From NCBI GenBank assembly GCA_016649925.1, contig JAENWO010000086.1, positions 1 to 9,065 of the forward strand: a stretch of DNA of 9,065 bases, written 5' to 3'. The position numbers and the translations under genes are program-made. Source of the DNA: Actinomycetales bacterium (GTDB taxonomy: Bacteria > Actinomycetota > Actinomycetes > Actinomycetales > Beutenbergiaceae). Shown here piece by piece: positions 1-5,498 of the stretch; the stretch's first letter is position 1, and each line of letters starts with the position of its first letter. The notes beneath the pieces are model-generated. The model did not search any database. It saw nothing but the letters and a program-made list of their open reading frames with translations, and was not told where the DNA came from.

Positions 1-66
1 AAGTCCGACGCTCAGGGGCTCGTCCGACAAGCCCGCGCCCTGGTGGAGGCCGCCGAACGGCTATGA
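1..66 (+). pseudogene. 3' end of an unidentified gene (window-edge fragment)
   Basis: Frame 1 is open from the window edge to a TGA at 64-66 and encodes about 21 residues ending ...QARALVEAAERL, a helical-looking tail. It may be the true C-terminus of a gene lying to the left or another remnant like those that follow. The stop overlaps an ATG (ATGA, 62-65), as in tightly packed operons, but that second frame closes after 10 codons, so no intact gene follows. I do not recognise the family. The adjoining bases up to 129 contain no recognisable coding sequence. Confidence 0.3.
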
Positions 67-129
67 CCTGCCCCGCTCTCTCCGGGCCTGCTTGAGCACG
101 ATCTGGCCTCGAAGTCCCAAAAGGCCTGA

Positions 130-429
130 ATGCACTGCGTGCCCGTCGAGCACTGGGAGCAGATGCTCGCCACCATGTTGCCCCACACCAACTACTGGCA
201 CGTCAAGAACTACTACCGTGACTTCGACCCAGGCACTGGGGCGTACTTCACCGCTCCGGCTCCGCTCGAGCTCGGCTACATCAACTACCGCCGTGCCATC
301 GAGATGGCTCTCGCCGTTGGGTTCAGTGGCCCCTTCTGCGTCGAGCACTACGGCGGCGACGGTCTGTCCGTCGCCGCACTCAACCGCGACTACCTGCGTC
401 GCATCCTCGCAGTGAAGCTGGGAGAGTGA
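130..429 (+). pseudogene. Sugar phosphate isomerase/epimerase, C-terminal fragment
   Basis: This 99-codon frame resembles the end of the xylose-isomerase-like TIM-barrel (AP endonuclease family 2) sugar phosphate isomerases/epimerases. The recognisable parts are the HVKNYYRDFDP strand at residues about 24-34, the NYRRAIEMALAVGFSGPFCVEHYGGD segment at about 57-82 that closes the barrel, and the final NRDYLRRIL helix. Intact members are about 280-320 residues, so roughly the first two thirds is missing. A TGA sits immediately before the ATG at 130, and no frame upstream continues the protein, so this ATG is an internal methionine and not a start. Third positions are about 86% G/C, so it has not decayed much. 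The stop at 427-429 is followed after one base by the start of a DhaK-type gene, which points to a former polyol/ketose catabolic operon. It is probably non-functional. Confidence 0.75.
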
Positions 430-430
430 G

Positions 431-526
431 ATGACCCGCCTGTACAACGATCCGATGACGTTCGCCAAGGAGACGCTGGAGGGGTTCGTCGCCGGGCCAC
501 GGCCACGACGTCGATCTCGACCTTGA
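431..526 (+). pseudogene. DhaK-type dihydroxyacetone/tetrulose kinase, N-terminal stub
   Basis: The ATG at 431 has a ribosome-binding site (GGAGAG, 421-426) that overlaps the end of the epimerase fragment, so this is a genuine former start. The first 22 residues (MTRLYNDPMTF, then KETLEGFVAG) match the characteristic beginning of DhaK/Dak1 kinases, which open with an LxNDP-like turn and an ExLEGF helix. Members phosphorylate dihydroxyacetone or, in actinobacterial polyol pathways, erythrulose. After about position 496 the frame turns into arginine-rich out-of-frame sequence and stops at 524-526. An intact subunit is about 330 residues or more, so over 90% is gone. The break coincides with the end of the RidA fragment on the other strand. 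The family assignment rests on a short segment and is supported by the isomerase context. Confidence 0.62.
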
Positions 527-726
527 TCCCGGCGAGAACGGAGCCCACGGTGGTCCGCGCCGGCTTCGGGTCACTGAAGAACTCACCGTAAGCGGCGTCG
601 AACTCCTCGAATTGGCTGAGGTCCGCGAGGTGGACGGTGGCCTTGACGACGTGGGCGAGGTCCGTCCCGGCCGCGGCCAGCGCCGCGGAGACGTTGCGCA
701 GCACCTGGCGCGTCTGCTCCCGCCTA
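497..726 (-). pseudogene. RidA (YjgF/YER057c/UK114) family protein, internal fragment
   Basis: Read on the minus strand, this stretch encodes EQTRQVLRNVSAALAAAGTD, followed by the HVVKATVHLADLSQFEEFDAAY and KPARTTV motifs and an ending KVEIDVVAVA. This is the conserved second half of the RidA family, trimeric enamine/imine deaminases that remove reactive 2-aminoacrylate-type intermediates. The arginine of KPAR, which binds the substrate carboxylate in the family, is present. About 50 N-terminal residues are absent: upstream of the EQTRQVL helix (near 726) the frame becomes unrelated sequence with no start codon in a sensible place. The final few residues are also missing, replaced at about 497 by the antisense of the DhaK stub. 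It is truncated at both ends and so is a dead gene. The remaining frame is intact and GC-rich at third positions, so the truncation looks recent. Confidence 0.75.
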
Positions 727-855
727 TGAATAGCTGCCCGCCGGGCTGGGTGCATCCGCGGTGCGTTCGCGCGGTTGCTCGCCGAGCACACCGGGCCGAG
801 CCGCGGCTGGACCAGGGAGCAGGCAAACAACTTCCTTTGCGAACGGTCTGACGGT
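727..855. other. Unassigned junction sequence upstream of vapBC
   Basis: This stretch between the RidA break and the toxin-antitoxin promoter holds no gene I can defend. One plus frame (about 750-850) reads RGAFARLLAEHTG and then REQANNFL, which looks protein-like and may be yet another short remnant. It has no start and no recognisable family. The region probably carries the -35 side of the vapB promoter (a TTGCGA at 837-842). Confidence 0.4.
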
Positions 856-870
856 GTAGCATTGTGCTAC
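856..870 (+). promoter_or_regulatory. Inverted-repeat operator and -10 of the vapBC operon
   Basis: GTAGCA-TTG-TGCTAC is a perfect 6-bp inverted repeat with a 3-bp centre, placed 14 bp before the vapB ATG. It contains TAGCAT (857-862), a plausible actinobacterial -10 preceded by TG. A TTGCGA at 837-842 could serve as a -35, although the 14-bp spacing is short. In VapBC and Phd-type systems the antitoxin, alone or with toxin, binds such palindromes over its own promoter, so autorepression is the expected role. The symmetry is visible directly; the function is inferred. Confidence 0.6.
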
Positions 871-884
871 GCGAGGAGAGTGAC

Positions 885-1145
885 ATGGACAAGATCGCCC
901 ACCGTGAGTTGCGCAACCACAGCGCGGAGATTCTCCGCCGCGTCGGCGAGGGAGCGTCGTTCGAGGTCACCAACAACGGCCGTGCGGCGGCGCTGATCGT
1001 TCCACTCACCGATTCGAGACTTGCACGGCTCGAACTGAGCGGACAGGTCCGGCCACCCAGCCGCACGACCCTTCCACGTGTTGCCCGCGTCCGGGCCGAC
1101 GTGAGCATCGTCGAGCTGCTCGACGAACTGAAGGGTGAGAGGTGA
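885..1145 (+). CDS. Antitoxin of the Phd/YefM-VapB type
   Basis: This 86-residue protein is the antitoxin partner of the VapC-like toxin that follows. Its N-terminal half (MDKIAHRELRNHSAEILRRV, then a GASFEVTNNGRAAALIVPL strand region) is the standard Phd/YefM DNA-binding and dimerisation fold. It has the RELRNHSAEIL helix and the beta-hairpin with NGRxxAxxVP. The C-terminal part (SRTTLPRV to SIVELLDELKGER) would be the disordered tail that folds onto the toxin. I chose the ATG at 885 because it has GAGGAG at 873-878 and because conserved homologues begin with the MDKI-like strand. The TTG/ATG-like start at 864 would place the operator inside the gene. Its stop overlaps the GTG of the toxin (GTGA), implying translational coupling. 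It probably autoregulates through the 856-870 palindrome and neutralises the toxin until degraded by a protease. Confidence 0.87.
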   Translation: MDKIAHRELRNHSAEILRRVGEGASFEVTNNGRAAALIVPLTDSRLARLELSGQVRPPSRTTLPRVARVRADVSIVELLDELKGER

Positions 1146-1534
1146 GCGTCTTCTACGTCGACTCATCGGCCTGGGGCAAGTTGCTCGTTGACGAGGACGA
1201 GTCGGCGGAGTTCGAGAACTTCGTCGATGAAGCACTCGGTCGGGGGGATGCTCTCGTCTCGAGCGAGCTGCTCACGGCCGAGCTCTACCGCCTTGCCGCC
1301 CGCATCGGAGCCCCGGCAACGTCGGTCACGACGCTCTTGTCCATCCTGCACCTGAGCCTTCCGACGCAAGCCGTGTTCCGATCGGCGGGTCTGCTGGACG
1401 GGAACGTGCGCTCGCTCGACGCCCTCCACGTCGCTGCGGCGCTCGATCTCGACGCGGATGGCTTCATCTCCTACGACCGACGCCAGGTGGAGGCAGCAGA
1501 GGCGGCTGGCCTGCTGACCTCTTCACCCCGGTGA
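1142..1534 (+). CDS. vapC: VapC-type PIN-domain ribonuclease toxin
   Basis: This 130-residue PIN-domain protein has the full length of the VapC family. The acidic residues that hold the catalytic Mg2+/Mn2+ are in place: D7 in the opening YVDSSAWGKL strand, E47 (with E42 nearby) in the SSELLTAELYR helix, D93 in SLDALHVAAAL, and D112 in FISYDRR. Family members are sequence- or structure-specific endoribonucleases, several of which cut tRNA or 23S rRNA, so activation arrests growth. The GTG start at 1142 overlaps the antitoxin stop by 4 bp, and GAGAGG just upstream supplies the ribosome-binding site. All four acidic residues and an uninterrupted frame suggest an active toxin. The target RNA cannot be told from the sequence. 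The start of the lactonase gene lies only 34 bp downstream, so read-through transcription is likely. Confidence 0.92.
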   Translation: MSVFYVDSSAWGKLLVDEDESAEFENFVDEALGRGDALVSSELLTAELYRLAARIGAPATSVTTLLSILHLSLPTQAVFRSAGLLDGNVRSLDALHVAAALDLDADGFISYDRRQVEAAEAAGLLTSSPR

Positions 1535-1568
1535 GCCCCGCGGTCTCGAATATGGAGATGATGGCCTC

Positions 1569-2411
1569 ATGAGCCAGATCGAACAGGTCACCGACGCCGT
1601 CGCCTATCACGGGGAGGGTCCCGTCTGGTCGCCCACCTGGGGCGGGCTGCGGTGGGTGGACATGCTCGCCGGCGACCTCCTCACGCTGCGCGAGGACGGC
1701 AGCGTCGACCGCCTGCACGTCGGTGAGATCGCGGCTTTCGTGCGGCCGCGCAGCCGGGGCGGGTACGTAGTCGGGATCGAACGCGGTCTCGCGCTCGCGG
1801 AGAGCCCGGACGGCGAACCCACGCCGATGCCGCCTCTGTGGGGCGACACCGGGATCCGCATGAACGAGGGCGGCTGCGACCCGTGGGGCAACGTCTACGC
1901 CGGCTCGATGGCGTACGCGCGCACGCCGGGTGCCGCCGCCCTCTACCGCGTGAGCGCAGGTGGGGAGGTGAGCGTCGTGCTTGCCTCCGTGACGACGTCG
2001 AACGGGATCGACTTCTCCCCCGACGGCACGCGCGCCTACTACAACGACACCGGTACCGGTGGCACGGACGTCTTCGACGTCGTCGACGGCGAGCTGACCG
2101 ATCGCCGCCCGTTCCACACCGGCGACGACGGTCGGCCCGACGGTCTGACCGTCGACTCCGCGGGGAACGTGTGGGTCGCCCTCAACCGCGTCGGGCGCGT
2201 GCGCTGCTACTCCCCCGGCGCGAAGATCCTGACCGAGATCGACCTCCCGGTTCGTCTGGTCACCGCGTGCACCCTCGGCGGGGAGGACCTGCGCGACCTG
2301 TACATCACCACCTCGCGGGAGAACCTCACCGACCCCGAACCGCGGGCCGGCGCCCTGTTCCGCATGCGCGTCGAGGTGCCGGGGCGGCCGGTCCTGCCAT
2401 ACGGCGGCTGA
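1569..2411 (+). CDS. SMP-30/gluconolactonase/LRE-family lactonase
   Basis: The 280-residue product is a complete six-bladed beta-propeller of the SMP-30/regucalcin/gluconolactonase family, which hydrolyses sugar lactones to aldonic acids using one divalent metal. The metal ligands are identifiable: E16 in GEGPVW, N145 in TSNGIDFSPDG and D191 in GRPDGLTVD. The substrate-side pair R97 and N99 (RMNEGGCDPWGN) matches the Arg-Asn pair of the mammalian enzyme. There is no signal peptide, so it is cytosolic. The ATG at 1569 follows a GGAG at 1554-1557 at slightly long spacing (11 nt), and the QIEQVTDAVAYHGEGP opening is right for the family. It starts 34 bp after vapC and may share transcription, but it has no functional tie to the toxin. 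The next genes are also oxidoreductase/carbohydrate-type enzymes. The precise lactone substrate cannot be assigned. Confidence 0.9.
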   Translation: MSQIEQVTDAVAYHGEGPVWSPTWGGLRWVDMLAGDLLTLREDGSVDRLHVGEIAAFVRPRSRGGYVVGIERGLALAESPDGEPTPMPPLWGDTGIRMNEGGCDPWGNVYAGSMAYARTPGAAALYRVSAGGEVSVVLASVTTSNGIDFSPDGTRAYYNDTGTGGTDVFDVVDGELTDRRPFHTGDDGRPDGLTVDSAGNVWVALNRVGRVRCYSPGAKILTEIDLPVRLVTACTLGGEDLRDLYITTSRENLTDPEPRAGALFRMRVEVPGRPVLPYGG

Positions 2412-2420
2412 CCGCGACAC

Positions 2421-2462
2421 CGGGCAGCGGGCAGCGGGCAGCGGGCACCGGGCAGCGGGCGG
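2421..2462 (+). repeat. Six-copy 7-bp tandem repeat (CGGGCAG)
   Basis: Six perfectly phased heptamers fill the gap after the lactonase stop: CGGGCAG three times, CGGGCAC, CGGGCAG, CGGGCGG. The unit is not a multiple of three and lies outside any gene. It ends five bases before a possible -10 (TAGGCT, 2467-2472), so it would occupy the -35 region of the aldo/keto reductase promoter. Slipped-strand change in copy number would alter that spacing by 7 bp. Whether it does so is unknown. Confidence 0.9.
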
Positions 2463-2466
2463 AGAC

Positions 2467-2472
2467 TAGGCT
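2467..2472 (+). promoter_or_regulatory. Candidate -10 element for the aldo/keto reductase gene
   Basis: TAGGCT fits the actinobacterial -10 pattern (TANNNT) and sits about 50 bp before the GTG start. The sequence where a -35 should be is the heptamer repeat, which has no TTGACA-like match. A promoter here would therefore rely on its -10 or on an activator. This is a motif match only. Confidence 0.35.
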
Positions 2473-2521
2473 GGACGCGGACAACGTAACCGGCACCGAA
2501 CCGCGGAATGAGTGAGAAGCA

Positions 2522-3499
2522 GTGGACTACATCCGTCTCGGAAACAGCGGCCTGCAGGTCTCGGCCATCACCCTCGGATGCATGAGTTTCGGGGTGCCCG
2601 ATCGCGGATCCCATGAGTGGTCCCTGCCCGAGGAGCAGGCCCGCCCGTTCATCCAGCGAGCCCTGGAGCTCGGCATCACCACGTTCGACACGGCGGACGT
2701 CTACTCCGACGGCACGAGCGAGGAGATCGTCGGCCGCGCCCTGCACGACTTCGCGATCCGCGAAGAGATCGTGCTGGCGACGAAGGTGCACGGCCGGATG
2801 CGCCCCGGCCCGAACGGCAGCGGGCTGTCACGTGGTCACATCATGAGCGCCATCGACGACAGCCTGCGCCGTCTCGGTACGGACTACGTCGACCTGTATC
2901 AGATCCACCGCTGGGACCCTCGGACGCCGATCGAGGAGACGATGGAGGCACTGCACGACGTGGTCAGGGCCGGCAAGGCGCGCTACATCGGCGCCTCCTC
3001 CATGTGGACGTGGCAGTTCGCGAACGCCCAGTACACCGCCGACCTCGGGGGTTGGACCCGGTTCGTCTCGATGCAGGACCAGTACAACCTGATCAACCGT
3101 GAGGAGGAGCGGGAGATGCACCCGTTCTGCCTCGACCAGGGCATCGGCGTGCTGCCGTGGTCTCCGCTGGCCCGCGGCAGGCTGACCCGGGACTGGGACG
3201 AGAGGACGAACCGGTCCGAGACCGACCAGTTCGGCCGGACGCTGTACACCCAACGCGAGGAGGGTGACCGCGCGATCGCCGACGGCGTCGCCTCCGTCGC
3301 GCAGGCACGCGGAGTCTCCCGGGCGCAGGTCGCGCTCGCGTGGGTGCGTCAGCAGGAGGCGGTCACCTCCCCGATCGTCGGGGCGACGAAGCAGCACCAC
3401 CTCGACGACGCCGTCGCGTCGCTCGACCTGACCCTCACCGACGATGAGCTCGCCGAGCTCGAGGCGCCCTACGTGACGCGCGAGGTTGAGGGGTTCTAG
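2522..3499 (+). CDS. Aldo/keto reductase
   Basis: This 325-residue NADPH-dependent aldo/keto reductase has an (alpha/beta)8 barrel and is of the YajO/Tas-like type. It reduces aldehydes or ketones, or runs in reverse. The catalytic tetrad is complete: D56 and Y61 in FDTADVYSDGTSEE, K88 in VLATKVHG, and H129 in DLYQIHRWDP. The beta-strand motifs SMQDQYNLINREEE and GVLPWSPLARGRL, and the cofactor-binding SPIVGATKQHHLDDAV segment near residue 280, are typical of the branch whose substrates are often unknown. The GTG at 2522 is the natural start because members begin MDYxRLGNSGLxVS. The nearby GAGAAG (2514-2519) is a poor and close ribosome-binding site, so translation may be modest. The gene follows the heptamer repeat and a candidate -10. 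The stop is 150 bp before the next gene. Confidence 0.93.
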   Translation: MDYIRLGNSGLQVSAITLGCMSFGVPDRGSHEWSLPEEQARPFIQRALELGITTFDTADVYSDGTSEEIVGRALHDFAIREEIVLATKVHGRMRPGPNGSGLSRGHIMSAIDDSLRRLGTDYVDLYQIHRWDPRTPIEETMEALHDVVRAGKARYIGASSMWTWQFANAQYTADLGGWTRFVSMQDQYNLINREEEREMHPFCLDQGIGVLPWSPLARGRLTRDWDERTNRSETDQFGRTLYTQREEGDRAIADGVASVAQARGVSRAQVALAWVRQQEAVTSPIVGATKQHHLDDAVASLDLTLTDDELAELEAPYVTREVEGF

Positions 3500-3603
3500 C
3501 CCGCGCCTCCGACCACCGCTCAGAGGGACGAACGGGCAGCCATTTCCTCCCTCTCAGCTGGGACGTTCCACGGCCAGTTGCTCCGGAACTTCTGAACCCT
3601 GGC

Positions 3604-3609
3604 TACGGT
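3604..3609 (+). promoter_or_regulatory. Candidate -10 element for the MDR oxidoreductase gene
   Basis: TACGGT lies about 40 bp before the chosen GTG start within the 150-bp gap after the aldo/keto reductase, so the oxidoreductase may have its own promoter. Upstream, TTGCTC (3578-3583) is at 20-bp spacing, which is long, and a GGAAC (3585-3589) resembles an ECF sigma -35 but lacks a convincing partner. Apart from this, the 3500-3649 gap shows no gene or clear terminator hairpin. Confidence 0.25.
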
Positions 3610-3649
3610 GCCCGGGAATCACCGCCGCGATCACGGAGTTGGACCCGAC

Positions 3650-4579
3650 GTGCGAGCCATCACCTACTCCCGCTACGGCGGCCCCGACGTCCTCGAGCTG
3701 ACCGACCTCCCCACCCCGAAGGTGGGACCGGACTCCGTCCTGATCCGCGTCGAGGCGGCTTCGGTGAACCCGGTCGACTGGAAGGTCCGCGAGGGGAAGC
3801 TCGACCAGCTGATGGACACGGTCTTCCCGGCGGTGCCGGGCTGGGACGTGGCCGGCGTGGTCGAGCAGGTCGGGCTGGACACCACCGAGTTCTCCGTCGG
3901 CGACGAGGTGTACGGGTACGTGCGCAAGGACGTGGTCTCGGGCGGGACGTTCGCCGAGCTCGTCGCCGCGCCGGTGCGCACGATCGCACACAAGCCAGAC
4001 AGCCTGAGCTGGGAGGAGGCGGCCGCCGTGCCGCTCGCGGGGTTGGCCGCGCTACAGACCATCCGACGCACCGGCCTGATCCGGGGCCAGACGGTGCTCG
4101 TCCACGCGGCGGCCGGCGGCGTCGGCTCGTTCGCGGTCCAGATCGCCGTCGCCCGCGGCGCACGCGTGATCGGCACGGCGTCGACGGCGAACCACGACTA
4201 CGTGCGTTCCCTCGGCGCCGAACCGACCACCTACGGCGACGGCCTCGCCGACCGCGTCCTCGCGCTCTCGCCCGACGGCGTCGACGTCGTCCTCGACTTC
4301 TCCGGCGGCGACGCCCTGTCCGCCACACCTGCGGTGCTGCGCCCCGGAGGCACCGTCGCCTCGATCACGAACGCGGCGGCCCGCGACGAGTTCGGCGGTC
4401 ATTACGTGTGGGTGCGTCCCGACGTCGACGGCCTGCGCGAGCTCGCCGCCCTCGCCGACGGGGGGAAGCTTCGGGTCGAGATCGCACAGGTCTTCGGTCT
4501 CCAGGAGGCGGCGGCCGCGCACGAGCTCAGCCGCACGGGGCACGTGCGAGGCAAGGTCGTGGTGCGGGTCGCGGACTGA
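3650..4579 (+). CDS. NADP-dependent quinone-type oxidoreductase (MDR superfamily, zinc-free)
   Basis: The 309-residue product belongs to the medium-chain dehydrogenase/reductase superfamily, in the zinc-independent quinone oxidoreductase/enoyl reductase-like branch that transfers hydride from NADPH to quinones or enones. It has the N-terminal GroES-like domain (ASVNPVDWKVREG at about 37-49, PGWDVAGVV at about 63-71, GDEVYG at about 84-89). This is followed by the Rossmann domain with HAAAGGVGSFAVQIA (about 152-166), whose GGVG loop binds the cofactor. The cysteine cluster of zinc-binding alcohol dehydrogenases is absent. I prefer the GTG at 3650 to the GTG at 3608: homologues begin at the MRAITYSRYGGP strand, and GGAG at 3635-3638 is suitably placed. 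The electron acceptor is not predictable. It is co-directional with the aldo/keto reductase but probably separately expressed. Confidence 0.92.
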   Translation: MRAITYSRYGGPDVLELTDLPTPKVGPDSVLIRVEAASVNPVDWKVREGKLDQLMDTVFPAVPGWDVAGVVEQVGLDTTEFSVGDEVYGYVRKDVVSGGTFAELVAAPVRTIAHKPDSLSWEEAAAVPLAGLAALQTIRRTGLIRGQTVLVHAAAGGVGSFAVQIAVARGARVIGTASTANHDYVRSLGAEPTTYGDGLADRVLALSPDGVDVVLDFSGGDALSATPAVLRPGGTVASITNAAARDEFGGHYVWVRPDVDGLRELAALADGGKLRVEIAQVFGLQEAAAAHELSRTGHVRGKVVVRVAD

Positions 4580-4669
4580 GCGGCGGGCCGAGGAACCGTG
4601 CGCGAGCGTCCCAGGCGCCCGGCCCCGCGACGTGCGCTCCGCGGCGTGCCCCGCGACGCATTGCTCGGC

Positions 4670-5419
4670 TCAGCGTGGACGTACCGACGCAAGTCGGGCA
4701 TTGACAGCCCGCACATCGCACGCGGCAGACTCCTTCAGGATCTGCGCGGCCGACATGCCCGGGAAGAGCCACATGAGTAGCTCCTGGGCGTCCTCGTCAG
4801 CCACCGTCGACCCAGCGGCGAGGCCTCGGGCGTAGTCGAGCATCGCCTCGTAACCCCAGACACCGCCGCAGTCCTCCGGCGGACAGGCCCGAACCCCCTT
4901 CACGCACTTCACCGCCGGCGAGTCCTCTTCCTCGGGCAGGATCTCCTCCAGCCGCACGGTGTGTTCCCAGGAGTCGCCGAAGTCGTAGGTGTAATGCAAC
5001 TCGTCGCCCAACTCCTGGAGCACCTCGTCGAGCCGTACCTGCTCCGTGGGAATCACGTCGTCACCGAGGTCGTCGGGGCTCGGCGGCGCATAGCGCTCAC
5101 TACGCCGTCGCCCCGACCGGAGGGAGAACTCGTGGAGATGCGAATGCTCCCACCCCATGGCGGCCTGCAGGACGGCATGCATCTCGTCCAGCCGCAGGTC
5201 GCTGAGGACGTCCAGGCGTCGCCAGATCGGTGGCCGCGCGTGGTCCAGGTCGACCCGGACGCGGTAGATGACGACATCCTGACGCCTTGGCCGACGGAGG
5301 GAAGGCGTACGCGGCACCCGCGGATCGCTGCGCCCCTGGCCCTTCTGGGTCCGGATGAGGGCACGACGTTCTGCACGGTTGATGGGGATGGGGGCGGAGG
5401 CATCGCGCATGAGCACCAT
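4670..5419 (-). CDS. Plasmid pRiA4b ORF-3-like family protein
   Basis: This 249-residue protein is a full-length member of the pRiA4b ORF-3-like family, named after an Agrobacterium plasmid gene and common on plasmids, near transposons and in actinobacterial chromosomes. The signature blocks are all visible (numbering from the chosen start): VVIYRVRV (49-56), RPPIWRRL (62-69), QAAMGWEHSHLHEF (85-98), YTYDFGDSWEH (143-153) and CVKGVRACPPEDCGGVWGY (172-190). The three cysteines C172, C179 and C184 and the nearby histidines could bind metal. No biochemical function is established for the family. The start is uncertain: the ATG at 5419 is the first good candidate, but the closest AGGAG (5442-5438) is 18 nt away, and an ATG at 5410 or a TTG at 5479 is also possible. 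It is divergent from the sigma factor gene, sharing an intergenic region of about 80 bp. Confidence 0.85.
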   Translation of the reverse strand: MVLMRDASAPIPINRAERRALIRTQKGQGRSDPRVPRTPSLRRPRRQDVVIYRVRVDLDHARPPIWRRLDVLSDLRLDEMHAVLQAAMGWEHSHLHEFSLRSGRRRSERYAPPSPDDLGDDVIPTEQVRLDEVLQELGDELHYTYDFGDSWEHTVRLEEILPEEEDSPAVKCVKGVRACPPEDCGGVWGYEAMLDYARGLAAGSTVADEDAQELLMWLFPGMSAAQILKESAACDVRAVNARLASVRPR

Positions 5420-5479
5420 TCGATCAGGTCGGCCCCGCTCCTGTGAAGTCGGGTCGGCGATCTCGTCACCCGGACACAA

Positions 5480-5497
5480 CGAGGATTAGCATCCTCG
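5480..5497 (+). promoter_or_regulatory. Palindrome overlapping the -10 of the sigma factor gene
   Basis: CGAGGAT-TAGC-ATCCTCG is a perfect 7-bp inverted repeat with a 4-bp centre. Its core contains TAGCAT (5487-5492), a -10-like hexamer ending 6 bp before the GTG at 5499. This spacing puts the transcription start on the start codon itself, and no ribosome-binding site lies upstream, so a leaderless mRNA is likely. A repressor bound to the palindrome would cover the -10. An additional CGAGGAT lies at 5509-5515, just inside the coding sequence. Confidence 0.5.
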
Positions 5498-5498
5498 G

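Noticed and set aside
61..468. A 135-codon minus-strand frame over the epimerase fragment
   Set aside because: It is Val/Gly/Ala-rich antisense sequence without motifs, whereas the plus frame matches the isomerase/epimerase C-terminus.
1464..2420. A 318-codon minus-strand frame across the lactonase gene
   Set aside because: The composition is typical of an antisense shadow in GC-rich DNA, and the plus frame has every SMP-30 metal ligand.
2421..2462. CRISPR-like array
   Set aside because: The units are 7 bp, directly adjoining with no spacers; this is a simple tandem repeat.
4623..4658. Two copies of CCCCGCGACG in the gap between the convergent MDR and pRiA4b genes
   Set aside because: Ten-base GC-rich words recur easily by chance here; there is no hairpin with a T-run and no recognisable site.
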